64,000 bases of DNA from Phoenix dactylifera (Eukaryota > Streptophyta > Magnoliopsida > Arecales > Arecaceae), in assembly GCF_009389715.1 (NCBI RefSeq), contig NC_052399.1, positions 3,736,938-3,800,937 of the forward strand, written 5' to 3'. The notes beneath the pieces are model-generated. The model was not told the DNA's origin. It made no database searches and was given only the letters and a program-made list of their open reading frames with translations. Shown in pieces: positions 37,131 to 50,430 of this stretch. Numbering within the stretch: position 1 is the stretch's first letter; the number at the start of each line of letters is the position of its first letter. Both the position numbers and the translations under genes were made by a program.

Positions 37131-38248
37131 TTTATTTATTTATTATTTTATTTCATTACAATATATTTTTTATTATCTTATTTATTTATTCTTTCATTTT
37201 TTTTTTCTTTTCTTGTTTATTTTCTTTTATTTTCTTCTTTTTCTTTCCTTTTCTTCTATTCTTTCCTTTTCTTTTTTTCTTTCTATTTTCTCCTCCCATG
37301 AGGCCGGCGGCAGCAGGAGCGGGCCCGGCCGTAGCGCTTTATTTATTTATTTATTTATTATTCTATTACAATATATTATTTATTTATTTATTTATTCGTT
37401 CATTCTATATATATATATGTGTGTATGTATTTATTTATGGATTTATTTATTTATTTATTTTCTTTTATTTCTTTTTTTTTCTTTCTTTCATTTCTTTTCT
37501 TCTTTTTCTTTCCTTTTTCTCTTTTTTTTTTCTTCTCTTCTTCCCTTCTTCTTCTTTCTTCTCCTTCCGCGAGCCGCACACGGGAGGAGGGCAGGCCGTG
37601 GCCGGCGACGGCCGCAGGACGCGAGAGGGCGCCCTTCTTCCTCTTCTTCGGCACCTCCCCACCGTGGGGGCGGGGGCGTTCTCAGCCGCGCAGCCGCGGA
37701 AGGGGGCTCAGGAGGGGGTGAGCCGGGGCCGGCAGCGGCCGCGGGAGGGAGCTCGGGCGAGGGTAGACCATGGTTGGCGGCGGCCGCGTTGGCCTTTTTC
37801 TTCTTCTTCCCCGGAGAATGGGAGATCAATAGGGGCGGGGGCATTTTCGGTATTTGTTAAAAAAAATAAAAGGGGCTCAAGGATCGGAAATTAAACTTGG
37901 TGAAGATATTCGACCGAAGATTTTAAGATCGGTCAACGAGAACTTTTTGTTATATCAGAATTTTTTGGAGGGTGGAAAATTAATTACCTCAATATTATAT
38001 TATGTTTTTATATATAATGATGGTACAATTAATTAAGTAGGACATTTTTTTTTAAGCATAGCTCATTAATTAGAACTAAAAAAAGTCAAGAGCTTGGAAG
38101 GACTTTTGGGCTGGACCTTCTGTATACTCTTTGATGAGTGTCAAACTGGGCCGGGCATGCTACTGGACCTCATGCTGCCAAGGAAAAGTGAGGACAGCAT
38201 TGGATGAGATGCTTGAAACCTCAAAGGGACTAATCAGCTGCAGCGAAG

Positions 38249-38388
38249 GTCACTGTAAAGATCCGAATTGGGCCCATCCTTGGGCCCAACGAATTGAAGT
38301 CGGCAAGGGATGCCGACTTCAGTTTGTTCATCATGGTCATCCCTATGATGAACACGCCGGCCGAATGGCCAGCGAAACCCCCGCACCC

Positions 38389-38419
<31 letters not shown>

Positions 38420-40476
38420 TCGTGGACTCTCAGAGGAGCCCCCATCCCTCTAAAAAAAAAAAAAAAAACTCATCCTTTCCTCCTCTTCTTTTCCCCTTTT
38501 CTTGAGAAGATCGCTGGAGCCACCGTCGCCGCCATCGCTGTCGGGAATCCACTCGTCGACGACCGGAGGTGAGAAAGACAACCAATCTATTTTTTTTATG
38601 GATTTAAGGGGAGAGAAATGATGGGGAGTCATTCGGTTTCACCTTCCCCTGTTTCGGGAAATTTTTTTTGTGAGGTTCGGCCGGCCGACGGTGGCCGGCC
38701 GGGGTCAATCCGGCCGAAACGAGTTCGGCCGGAGGTGGACAAACGGGGGCCAGGCTTCCCAGCCCCGGTCTCTCTCTTGCTCCCTTTCTTCCTCTCCTTC
38801 TTCTGTGCTTCTTCTCTTCCGCTGCTCGTGACAGCGGCGTGGCCGACGATGGCTGGCCGAGCGCCGCCGCCGAGGACCATAGTCGGCCGCCGTAGGCCGA
38901 CCGGAACCACCAGCCACCCCTTCTTCCTTTCTTCCCCTTCTTCTTCTTTTTCTTCTTCTTCTTCTTCTCTTCCTTCTTCTTCTTCTTCTTCTTCTTTCTT
39001 CTTCTTGGGTTTTTCTTGCTTTGATTTCTGTGCCTCATTTGTGGATCAGAACCTGAACCGGTTGAGGCTATGAACCGGTTCCACCTATTCCGTGAATTGG
39101 GTTTGATCTGGATTTGAGTGAATGGGTTTTGGTTATGGTCTGAATCTGAGTCGGAAATTTGAGTTAGTCTGATTTAAGTGTAATCTGGTTCGTTAAGATT
39201 TGATCTAATCTGGTCTGATCAGATCTGGTTTGGGTTGGGCTGGGGATCTGTTTTTGGGCTAAGTTGGACCTGATTGGATCTGTGGGCTGGTTTGGTTTGG
39301 GCCCGAAATCTGATCTGGACTTGTTATCTGGTTTGGTCCAATTGGGACTAATCTGTTTTGAGCCACAATTGGTTTTGGGTTTAAAGGATTCTGATTTTGG
39401 GATTTTGGCTTACTTGTTCTTAGGGTCTATGTTTGATCTTGGGGGCCCATTCTTGAATCTATGAACTTAGAAGTTTAAGGGATTGGAAATAGTTTAAATT
39501 ATGTTTCTTAGTTAATTAAATAATTAATGTTTATGTTTTAATCAGGGGTTCGTGATATCTGTGGCAGGGATTGTTAAGCTAGCCCAGGTAGGTGACCTTT
39601 TGCTTTAAAGTAGAATTTTAACATGTATCTTGCATATGTTGATGTTATGATTTATTATTGGCATTATGTGTTAGAATTAGAATTAAATATTTAATTTCAT
39701 AAACTGTTATGTACTTTACTATTGGGAGTATGATCATGACTTTGATTTGGAAATTTACCAAATGGAAAATTGATTTATTGATATTTTAAAATCCGCGTAA
39801 CTATAGTCTAGGCCCCGCCAATAGGATGATACGTTGGCCCTGTCGACTTGTACTGAGGAACTAGTTCCGACACCGTGACCACCGGTGATAGAATAGTGGC
39901 GGCACAAGGGTGCGTTTTTGCTCTTCGGAGCGGCTCGGTGGAGCGTGAGATTGGCACCAGGGGGTGCGGCACAGTGGTGCGTTGGCTCAGTGGAGCGGCT
40001 CTGCGGAGAGTTGTCCTGGCACCTCGGTGTAACCATGCCACTGGGTGATGTGGCCGTAGTCATGCGGTTGAGTTATTTTGAGTCTCGGATCGGGTTTACG
40101 GATTATCGTGTGGATTTTGGATTTATGAGTTTTAGCTGCTTTTTATATGCATCATCACATGTTATATGATGACTTTATTGCATGATGTTGCCTACTGAGC
40201 TGTTAGCTCACTCCTATTATTTACATTTTTGCAGGTGATGACATATGATTATAGGGATTACGGGATGGAGTGATCATGATGTATTTAGCTAGTAGATATT
40301 GACTTTTCTTTTGACATATGTATATGTGGACATTTGATATGAAAACTGAAATTTATCTTTATTTAGTTATTGATGGTTAATTTGATTTATCTGCCTTGCG
40401 TGCTTGCGGGGTCCGCCCTGCAGGTGCGTGGCGTCTGCTCGCGTCCCGGGCCCCGGGTTCGGGGCGTGACAGTCAC
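38249..40476. mobile_element. 2.2-kb solo LTR with GTCAC target duplication
   Basis: The element 38254-40471 begins TGTAAAGATCC and ends GGTTCGGGGCGTGACA. It is flanked by GTCAC at 38249-38253 and 40472-40476. The equivalent site in unit 1 (24303-24312, GGTCAACCCATG) is uninterrupted. TG...CA ends, a 5-bp duplication, no coding domain and an end of the GGGGCGTGACA type point to a solo LTR of a gypsy-like element. It holds a TTC-rich tract (38935-39005), CT microsatellite (38390-38420), a run of diverged TGATCTGG/GGTTTGG repeats (39090-39330), and GTTAGCTCACTCC near 40203. Confidence 0.88.
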
Positions 40477-42390
40477 CCCATGCAACTAAAAGCCGCACCG
40501 CAGAGGATAAAAAGAAAGCTAACCAGAACCTAAAACAAACTAAGATAACCATTTCATTGTAACCTCCTCTTCTAGGTTCGACCAACTCTAAGGATCAAAC
40601 CGGGCCGTCATGGTGACCCTGGGTTGACCAAATCAGGTGTACGCGAACCCAACTTACCTTACAACTCATGTTGCAATCCACTTCTGTACATAACCGCAGA
40701 AATAGAACTCAGGTCAAAATCCTTCCTCCCATTTCAACCAAAAAAAAAAGCGGAACGATCCAAAAAAAAAAAAATCTGGGCCATGCTGAGGGGGCACAAA
40801 AGGCATTTTGCTTTATTATTTTAACTAATCCTGGAGCTTGTCTGGCAAGGACTCGATCGATGTAGGTTTTAAAGATGCAGAAAATTCAAAGCTTGTAGAA
40901 AATCAGTTTATACAGAATTTAATATATATAGAAAATTTATGCACGAAGCTGCAGTAAATTTTTGCTTAAATTTTTAAATATGCAGAAAATTTCTGCATAC
41001 TTTTTAAGGTTGCAGAAAAATCTATTTGCACTATTTTTAGAGCAAGATAAATTTCTCAAAAGACTGATTTTTGTAAGGAAAATAATCTCTAAAAGATAAA
41101 GATACAAACTTTCTGATTTTATACGATCAAAGTAAATTTAATTCTATACAACCAAAGTAGATTCGATAAACAACTGGTAGTAATTTCTAGTATAATCAAG
41201 ATCTCGCTCTTAAACTATAGGAATAAATATACCTAGAAATCACTATTTATGCTTTGAGATAATAAATTGAAATAAAACTTTATATCTACAAAATTTTGAA
41301 AATTAGTTGGTTGAAAGCTTGGCTGGATCGAGGCGTGTGATGTATACTACCCCAAGAACGTGATTTGTCCCCTACGTGTGGGTCTACAACGATCTCATCC
41401 CAAAGGTATAACAAACTAGTTTAGCTCAATTCTCTTGTAACATGCACAATTGCTAGAAGGCTAGACTTGAGTGACTTCCTTCGGTTGCCTAGAAAAGAAG
41501 GAAGAAGAAAAGGTGGAGGAAAAATGAAAAAGCAGAAAGTGTGGAAGCAGAGTCTCTATCAGATTGCAATAGAGCGCACAAGAGAAAAGTGGATGTGTAA
41601 GTGTGTTTCTAAAGCAATGGACCCAAAATTTATTTACAGACTTTGCTGAGATGATCGAGAAGACGGATGGTTTCTAAGATATGTGATGTTTCGAAAATAC
41701 CATATCTCTTCGAAAACCAACATTTTTTTTTGAAGAGAGTTGTAACTCTTCGAAAAGAGGCATCCGGCAAAAAGTATTTTAATACATTTAAAATAAAATT
41801 TTGCGAATAAGGTTGGTTTAATTTTTTTTTCAAATTAAAACTACAACATCTTCTTGTTTGTGTGGGTTTCTCCAGTTTTTCATATTCTGCATAATCTTTT
41901 CTTTTCTTATTGACTAAAATATTTATTATCTTGAATTAGAAGGTTGACGGATACTCCTTCCATCCAAGAAACCAATGAAAGGCGACATTAAGGAAAGGAA
42001 AAAAAATTAGATACTCTCTGCTTCTTTTCGGACTATTTTTTATCTGCTGTTTTCCCATGTTGTTCCTTTATACTTCATATACTCTCTGCACGTCGCACAG
42101 TTTTTAGCCCTTGCATCCACAAAAGAAGTGTACAAATCACAGCAGACACATTTCGTAAAAAAATTCAAAGAAAGAAATGCTATCATCATTGTCAACATAC
42201 CTAACTTACAGGGTACAAAAAATTAATACAAGGTAAAGAGAGAGAAAAAAAATAGCTGACTGATTGCCACTGACAAATTCTTCTTTTGATATTTCGCATA
42301 GCATCGTGTATCCTTCTGCTTACATTTGATGGTGAGGTCGATCCGAAATGTCACTTTTAAAAAATAATTTAATCTACCAAGTAAATACTT
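40477..42390. other. PDR copy 2 downstream flank
   Basis: This is a near-identical repeat of 24310-26220, with the same LTR-like remnant (41640-41790) and no recognisable gene. Confidence 0.5.
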
Positions 42391-42392
42391 CT

Positions 42393-45300
42393 CTACCTTC
42401 TCTGGAAGTTTAGTACTTTTATTGTCAACCCAAAAAGAAAAGCAAAGAGCACGGCAAATCCAACGACAACCACTGCAACCACTCCCAAGAAGTCGTGTCT
42501 GAATCCAAGATGTGACCTCACATATTCAGCCACAGTTTGGCTGCCGTCCTCAAATGTGCGCTCGATATCCCCGAACTGTGAAGCGACCAAAGCCGTACAA
42601 TGTCCATGCAACGGGGTTTGCCCAGAAATACCACCTCCACCACACAGGCATACTCTGTAAGAAGGGCAAAGTTTTTTTTGTTTTGTTTTAGTTCATCGTT
42701 ATTTCAGGAAACCCATCTTAAATAGAGCAATGTGAATCAGAACTTACCGGTCGTGGGATAATGAATCCAGAGAAAAGATTCCACATTCCAACAAAAGCAG
42801 CAGCTATGATGGCAGCTATGTTGATGTTGGGAGTCATGCCCACCGTCATCATTCCATAAAATGTGAAGTATAGTAGGGTGAAGTACATAAAAAACAGGTA
42901 CCAAAAGAACTTGGCAGCCGTCCATTCAAACGCAATCATTGCGTACACTATAACCCCATATACCAGACACTGAACCAAGACATAGGGAACCTCGATCAAC
43001 ACCTGCAGAGGCCACAGAAGAACATGGTTAGCTGATCTTGATTTGTTTCAAATGCACGTACGTTGGATGTGGTAAGGTGATGTTGAAGTAATTACTTGTC
43101 CAAGAGCATATGGCAAAGCTGAATACATTCCTGCTGCCCTCTCTCTATAGAAGACGGTTCGTTCGATGGACACAACGGGCTGGACGGATGTGGAGTTCGA
43201 AACCCCGATGAACAGAACAGCAGCGTACATGGAACCCATTGCATTAGCTAAATCCTGTTGATCCCTCCTGCAACAATGTTTTTGTCAGACAAATCATATT
43301 TGGAAACATCAGGGGATTATATATAGCAGACTTGGGTCGTCTCAGAATTACTACTTACGTTTTGGTACCAAGATCCCAGAATATCGTCCCAAACATCAAG
43401 GCTATCATTGTTGTGAAGAAAAACCTGACAGCAGTATATGGAGGATTCCTCCAATACGACAGTCGTTGTTTCCATAGGCATGCCAAGCATTGTGTGAGGA
43501 ATGGTCGAGAGTACTGAGTTGGGAAGTGAAGATCGCTGGAGCCAGGAGGAGGTATGCTCAATTCCTTGATCAAAGCTTTGTTTCTCCTGCAACACAATAT
43601 AGAGTAAAAGAGTTAATTGTTTCTAGGTAATACCTCCATCAGAAATTAATCCGTTGGAACAGCAGCCAAACTACTTACTGATACAATTCCGAATTCTTGT
43701 ACACCTCGCTGAAACTAACCCCCAATATTTCTTCTTGTGATTGTGTTGTTACTTCCAGCATCCATGTTGCAGGATTATAGCCGTCTTGTATCTTGCTCAC
43801 TCCTTCGATTTGCTGATAATATAAATGCAAAGTTACAGACGTCGTCGCGTCGCTCGAATATAAAATGTTTCAGGAGCTAAAACTCTGAAAACCAAAAACG
43901 ATGCAACCTTTCTGCTGTCCATTTTCTTACCTCAAAGTAATCGATCAGATGACAAGAATGTCGCCCCAACGGGCCTACGTATATCTCTTCTCCTCCTCGC
44001 TTCAATAGAAACAGCTGCAGTTGGAAGTAACAAAGCATCAGATACCAGCAACATTTACAAATATGTCATTTTACGAATACCTGCGAGAGAATAAAGAAAA
44101 CCTATCGATCCGACCGATCTTCTCACCTCATCAAAAGCTTCAAATATGTCGATGCTAGGCTGATGAATAGTGCACACCACAGTCCTCCCGGTGTCCACAG
44201 TGTTTCTCACTGTCCTCATTACAATGGCGGCCGCCCTTGCATCCAGTCCAGAGGTAGGCTCGTCCATGAATATTATGGAGGGGTTAGCAACAAGCTCTAC
44301 TGCAATTGTGAGCCTTTTGCGCTGCTCGGTTGATAACCCATTCACACCAGGCAGTCCTACCAAGGCTTCCCTCAATGATGTTAGCTCTACAAGTTCCATG
44401 ACCTCTTCCACGAACATCTGCACAGAAGATTAATTGTTACAATTAAATTCCTGAAGTTATAAGCTGAAAGTTGCACAAGAATGGACCCGTATGTTCGGCC
44501 AACCTTTCTTGTTGCAGAATCTACATCGGCAGGTAAGCGAAGCCATGCAGAGTAAACAAGGGATTCATAAACCGTGACATGAGGAGAGTGGATATCATTC
44601 TGTTCACAATATCCTGATATACGAGCGAAAGTTTCTTGCTTCTTGGGGTAGCCAGATATGGTAATGCTTCCATCTATGTATCCACCTGTTTTCCTTCCAG
44701 CCAATACATCCATGAGTGTAGTTTTGCCTGCTCCACTTACACCCATTAGAGCTGTAAGTACTCCTGGCCTGAAAGATCCGCTCACTCCCTTTAGGAGCTC
44801 CAGTCGGTCTCCCTCAACACCTTGTGCTGTCATTTCCTGGAAATACATATTCCATTAAGGATTGGTTATTTTGGCAAGAAATAAGTATACCGCATAAAAA
44901 AAAAAAGTTCGGTGAAATACAGGCAGAGATTTATCTTTTACGCAAATGCAGATACCTGTGGCATGTCCACCGAGTATGTTATATTGTCAAATGTGATGGA
45001 AAGGGGTGTGAATGGGAGGACCATTCCTTTCTTATTCTGATTAAGATTAGCAGCAGCATCTGTCATGCTTGATGAGGCATCATTATTCCTACTTCCACGA
45101 GCACTTTCTGCATCGGAACATGTAAACTAAGATGATAAACAGCGAGAGGGAACTGTCAGAAATTGATGAGCAAACTAGTAATGTTATAACTGATTTACTT
45201 TTGGATGTGGAATCTCTGCTAATGCTCCTTTCTGTAAGTGATGATGGCTCCATTTCTCCTGTTATATTTGCATATTTTTCATTCAATGCCTCTTCAGATA

Positions 45301-48300
45301 AACTTGGCTGAGCTTTCCCAAATGCTGCAAGCATTTCAAAGTAAGGTATGGGGCAAGGTATCTCAATGTGGACCTCTTTAAGCATCACAATATGCGAGAT
45401 TGCTACATAGAGTTGATGCCAAGATATAGGGGGAGAACTACTTACGCTTGATATAGGTGAGCGCCACAGTGAAAAGGATATTGAAAAGGATCATATATCC
45501 GGCCAATGCACCCGTACCAATCCAGTACCATTTGGCCTCTGTAAAAATTCCACGGGACTTCAAGACTTCCACTCCTAGTGTTTCATTATGATTCAGAAGA
45601 ATCTATAACACAGATAAATCAAAGGAAATGCACTTCAGTTCGCTGAAGACATACGATGATATTATTTACTTGATTGTTGTTCGACATAGATAATTGAAGT
45701 AACTGCAGGGGAGTGACTGTAAATGATTTGAAAGCACTCTGTGTCTGTGAAATAAGGACAAATTTACTGATAAATGATACCAAGTTTACTTGTTTCTAGT
45801 GGTCAAACCAATGTGTATCTGGTTGTCATCTGCTAGCGCATACATTTTTTGAGCAATTATTAGCACATGAATTAGAATAATTGCAATCATCCTTAGAACT
45901 TCATGTAGAAGGATATATTACTTAAGCTTTTAAATAATTTTGGATTCCTGTTATTGTCCATCAGAGTTATTAAAATCATCATATCAATTTATATGTTGAT
46001 GAAATCTAATGTATTTGATTGTTTAGTTATGATTTATCTGATCCAATCATCCTGTTTGGGAGAAAAAAAAACAGAGAAAAAAAAGAAAATCATATATAGC
46101 ATTGACCTTTCAGAAAAGCAAGTGAACTTACATGGCTCCAACTGTGTCCAAGAAATTCATTTGTTGCAAGTGCATTCTGTGCGTACATCATGGGTGAGAT
46201 CCAGTAACCCCATATCCACCACTTTTTCACATCCTCTGCCGAAGGGAACAATGAAAATCGATTAAATATCAACACTCTGAAACCAGTTGAGGTAAATCGT
46301 AACACTTGGCACGGTAAACTGACAAAGAAACAATTTGCTATCGTCTAAAGAGCAAGAACCTACGGTGCGACAAAATGAATCCACCCAACACTATAACCAC
46401 GAGCAATGAAAACGCTCCAAAAGTATTTGCAACGATCATGTTTCTACCCAGTGCAGCGATGAAACGGAATAACCCGGAAGCCATTTGATTGACAAGTAGG
46501 AGAAGCAGATACTGCTTAAATAGCCTGTACATGGAAGCGAGAGTAATGCTGTTATTTCTGAGAAGCCAGAATGGGAGGATCACTTAAATCAGGCTGGAGG
46601 TCAAGCTGTGGCAGTTGCAAAGCAAAGAAATACTGACCTTCCGACATTTGGATCAAATCCTATCACGTAGTAAGTCATGAACACCCAGACACCAACTTCC
46701 ACAAATGTTATGGGTATCTTGAGAATCCATGAGGGCACGGCATAAGTCCATGCTGGATAAAAGCGGTAGTCCCTTTGCTTGAAGAAAACAGGCAGCTTTG
46801 CAATGGCCAATGAAAGTTCAGAGAATCCATTGAACATAATCATCATCATTGCGAAGAAAAGGGCACCCATATAAAGCCCTCCATCGTTTGTGCTATCGCG
46901 GTGCATGTTGGTTCGCAGGAAGAGTGTCATTGTGATCGTAGCCATGAACATGAGCTGATGAGGAGAGAAATGCAAAATGATAAACCGCTGGCACTTGTTT
47001 GTGGAATAGAAGCTCTAAGTTGCAGCGGAGGTGATTCACTTACCTGGAAGGCCCTAAAGAAATAGACAAATGAGTTCCGCTTCATCAGCAACAACTCTCT
47101 CCAGATGTTAGCTTTCAATAGTTCCTTGCTGCTAGCACCGTATTTTGTAGTTGCGAGAGCAGCAGGGTGGCTGCTGCTCTTGTCGAACGGGACGGAGAGT
47201 TCATTTCCTAAGTTCCGACCCGCATGGAACGACTGGAATGCCTCTGAAAATTCCCTGACAGGCACAAACCTGTAAGGCTCGTCATGACGCATCCAATACT
47301 GCGGCTGATCTTTCTTTGATGTTACCTACATTCCCAAAAATAAATTATCATCTTGGACAATCTTGTAATCCAAAAGAAAAAAAATAAATGTTGGTGAAGG
47401 GAATCTTTCTGGTTTTTGGCTTACTTCCTGCAAGAAGTCTGCAACACCTTTCCTCTCAGGGCATCTGAAGCCCATGGACTCAAAGAACTCAAGCACCTGC
47501 TCGCGGGGACCTTGGTACACAACATGGCCATCTGAAAGAAGTATTATGTCGTCGAAGAGGTCGTAGGTCTCTGGTGCTGGCTGAAGCAGAGAAATGACGG
47601 CTGTCCCGTCGAGAATGTGAATGGATTGCCTGAGCGAGTTCACGATCTGGAAAGTTGTGGAACTGTCCAGACCTGTGGATATCTCATCCATGAATAGAGC
47701 TCTCGCTGGCCCGACAATCATCTCTCCTGTATCACAAGTTGAAGACCCAGAGGGTCAGATCAGATCAGCATCCCCAAAGATTTTTTTTTTTTAGATCAAG
47801 GGAAGCTTAGCCACCCAAAATTTATTCAATTGAGACAGCATCCTAGAAGATCACATGATCTTGGAGGTTGGATTTGGCAGTTCGTCTACCTGTTGTGACA
47901 CGCTTCCTTTGTCCTCCTGAGATGCCTCTCAGCATTTCATCTCCTACCATGGTATCAGCGCACACTTCCAATCCTAAAATCTGTTACAGATGGCAAATAA
48001 GACGACCTTCTTTCTAGTTTCTTTGAAAGTGTTCTTCCTCTATCTTTGCTTTTTTGTCAAATTAATCATCAAAACAGAAGTTTGCACCATGAAAAAACAT
48101 AACAAAAGGGTCAAAGATCAGGGGCAGAGAGCGGCACATACCTTCAGTATATAGTCTGTGATTACATTGGTCTCTTGGTTTCCCATTGCAGCTGCCTGAT
48201 AAGTAGAAAAAGGAAAAATCTTATTGCGCTTTCTGTCCGCTCGATGTCAAGTTAATCAGCTTATGAGAAGCAATTTGCTATGGATTAACAACCATGGTGA

Positions 48301-50229
48301 CACTCCGGTAAGTTTTAATTCGCCAAAGCTATCAATTTCTTGAGAGTTTGGGAAGATGAACAGAGCAGCTCTGCTTGCTAAGAGGATGCTTATCTCACCT
48401 TCATGAAGATATCGATATCGGGGTCTGGCTTGATGTTTGCCTGCTTTTCCCTTCTTGCTAGCTCGGCCAGCATATCTGCATATTGTCACGTAAGAAGATC
48501 TATCGGAATTGTATGAAAAATTATGGAGTAATTTTCTACGTCGAAACAATTTGTGGAGCGATACTGACCGTAACGAGTCCCTACTCCCTGACATCTCGCA
48601 GAGAAAGATAAGGTTTCACGCACTGTCATCTCCCCGATGTGGAGATCATGTTGACTGATATATGCAGCTGTTCTCTCGGGCACGAACTCATCCATCCCAT
48701 GGCCATTGTAAGTTACTCTTCCCGAAACCTGTTTTGTGTTTCAGAAAGTTGGAAATCTTATAGCAGCATTGAGAGCATCTATAGAAATTAAAATTAAGAT
48801 ACAGAGCGAATGAATCTCCTGACCTTTAGATCCGACTCGAGCTTTCCGGCCAACGCCAATAACAAAGTCGTCTTCCCCCGACCCTGGTGGACCCAGGAGC
48901 AAAGTCATCCTACAAAATAGAAGGAACATAATTTAAAAATTTCAGATGCAGAAACGAAATTGGAACGAGAAGTTTGGTATCTAAATCTGAAGCAAACGAT
49001 ATCATACCTGCGGGGCTTAATGATTCCGCTAACGTCATGAAGGATCTCTACTGGTCTCTTCCTACTTGGTACTACATGCAGGAGATTGGCAAAGCCCTTG
49101 GACCAGAAAAAAAGAGAGCAAACCCCTCAGTTATAAAGGTACTCACCGAACCTCATAGATAGCTTATAATTTTATTTATTTATGAGTTTTTTTTTTTGTT
49201 TTACATAAATATCTTTCTAAATATATAAAAATTACATGAATATTCTCGTAAAATTACTATTTGCATGTATTTTTTTTTTTGTATGTGTATACATACTATC
49301 CAATGTTATTAAAAAATAAATAGCTTAAAACTAAAATGGCTGAAATACTATTACGTGTAGATATGCAAAAAAAAAAAAAAAAAAGTTGTAAGTGTATTTT
49401 AGTCATTTTAAATTTTAAATTACTTATTTTTTAATGGCATTTAGATGATATAGGTACATATATTTAAAAAAAAATATAGATGCAAAATAAATATTTTATG
49501 GAGAAATACATGCAAATAATAATTTTAGAAGGGTATTCATACAATTTTATATATTTTGAAGGATTTATATGTAAAAACTTTTTCGTTTATTTATTTTTGT
49601 CTCTTCTCTTTCCTTCTCAATAGAGTATTTTAGTTATCCGAAATACCTCGAGGACGTTGACTGTAGCATTGACGAATGAAGGCAAGCCTCTGTTGCCCAC
49701 ATAAGCTTCTGCTTCGATGTTGAGGTGCTCGTAACGCACTTCGATCGTCGGAAGTTCAATTCCAACTCTAGAAAAAGGAACAAAAGAAAAGAGGAAATCA
49801 GGAAATCGGAATTTAGATAAATCCTCTAGCAGCCAAAGCATTCAAGTAAGGCAAAGGGGAAGGATGTGCTTGTCCGTACTGATCCATGCGGTTCCTAAGC
49901 TTCAACAAGAACTTCTCGTTGTCCTCCTCGGCAACCCGGACCAGCCTTTCGATCAAGTTCTTCCTCTCTTGATAGCTGAGGTTCTCTATATCAATTTCCC
50001 TGGGCTGCCCTTCATTTATAGCAAGTATGCCCCTCCGCAGCCTGTTATAGGTCGGCAGCTTCTCCAGCGCAGCCCATTTCAGGGCCTCCTCGTCATCTTC
50101 CTCTCGCGACGATCTCGAGAAGACATCTTCTCCTCTCATCCAGATGGATGCACTCCCCGCCCTGGTGCTGCTCGCCCTTATGCTACTCGCCCTCATGCTA
50201 CCCACCCTGGTTTTCTCCCCTGTCTCCAT
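42393..50229 (-). pseudogene. ABCG/PDR transporter copy 2, two frameshifts
   Basis: Exon structure is the same as PDR copy 1 and sequence is nearly identical through exons and introns, but with two single-base insertions in coding sequence. In NBD1 the Walker A codons contain five C on the plus strand (48875-48879) where copies 1 and 3 have four, so GPPGSGKTT reads GPPGSGED and goes out of frame. In the last exon an additional A near 42590 (GACCAAAGCC against GACCAAGCC) shifts the frame about 70 residues before the natural end, altering the TMD2 tail. A point change also gives EFVPERT for EFMPERT in exon 5. With the first break in ATP-binding site 1, the product would be a short N-terminal fragment. 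Both differences are homopolymer-length changes, so assembly error must be excluded before calling it dead. Confidence 0.8.
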
Positions 50230-50266
50230 TTCTTTCACCCTGCTTTCTCTCTTCCCTTCACCCTCT

Positions 50267-50430
50267 ATCAGAGAGGTAGGAAACAGTCCTCCCGCCGTGC
50301 CGAGCCGCTACGAAGTTTATAGGATTGTGAAGCCTGAGATGGAGCTATCAGAGAGGTAGGAAACAGTCCGTCCTGCCGTGCCGAGCCGCTACGAAGTTTA
50401 TGGGATTGTGAAGCCAGAGATGGAGCGAGG
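50267..50430. repeat. 80-bp tandem duplication in PDR copy 2 leader
   Basis: Two copies of the ATCAGAGAGGTAGGAAACAG unit start at 50267 and 50347, matching the pair upstream of copy 1. The pair therefore predates the copy 1/copy 2 duplication. Confidence 0.85.

Larger units (their letters stand above)
35063..37990. mobile_element. 2.9-kb foldback (Mutator-like) element
   Basis: The element is present only in duplication unit 1; the empty site is intact at 51205-51225 in unit 2. It is bordered by a 9-base target duplication, AGTATTATA (35054-35062) and AATATTATA (37991-37999), with one mismatch. The ends are GGGGAAACTAA and, reversed, GAGGTAATTAA. The arms are long inverted repeats: left AAAATGCCCCCGCC then GATCTCCCATTC (35172-35210), and right GAATGGGAGATC then GGGGCGGGGGCATTTT (37814-37850), followed by GC-rich blocks, AG/CT-rich blocks and ATAAATA blocks in mirror order. 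The centre is a palindromic array (36340-37130). No transposase is encoded. Arm structure and a 9-bp duplication fit a non-autonomous Mutator-like foldback element. Confidence 0.82.
24174..38115. repeat. Segmental duplication unit 1 (contains PDR copy 1)
   Basis: This is the first of two near-identical tandem units. It matches 38116-51367 base for base apart from scattered single changes and two exclusive insertions. Corresponding positions are offset by about 16,166. Without the foldback insertion (35063-37990 plus one 9-bp duplication) the unit is about 11.0 kb, the same as unit 2 without its solo LTR. The left edge reads ACACCTTCGGTATACTC; the right edge reads GGGCTGGACCTTC, which is the junction with unit 2. 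Confidence 0.9.

Noticed and set aside
37076-37894. 272-codon plus-strand frame rich in Phe and Ile with apparent membrane segments
   Set aside because: It is the mirror image of the left foldback arm; the hydrophobic runs are TTT/TTA microsatellites.
38604-39073. Lys/Ser-rich frames of 144-151 codons
   Set aside because: They lie inside the solo LTR over a TTC/GAA tract; no domain and no splice context.
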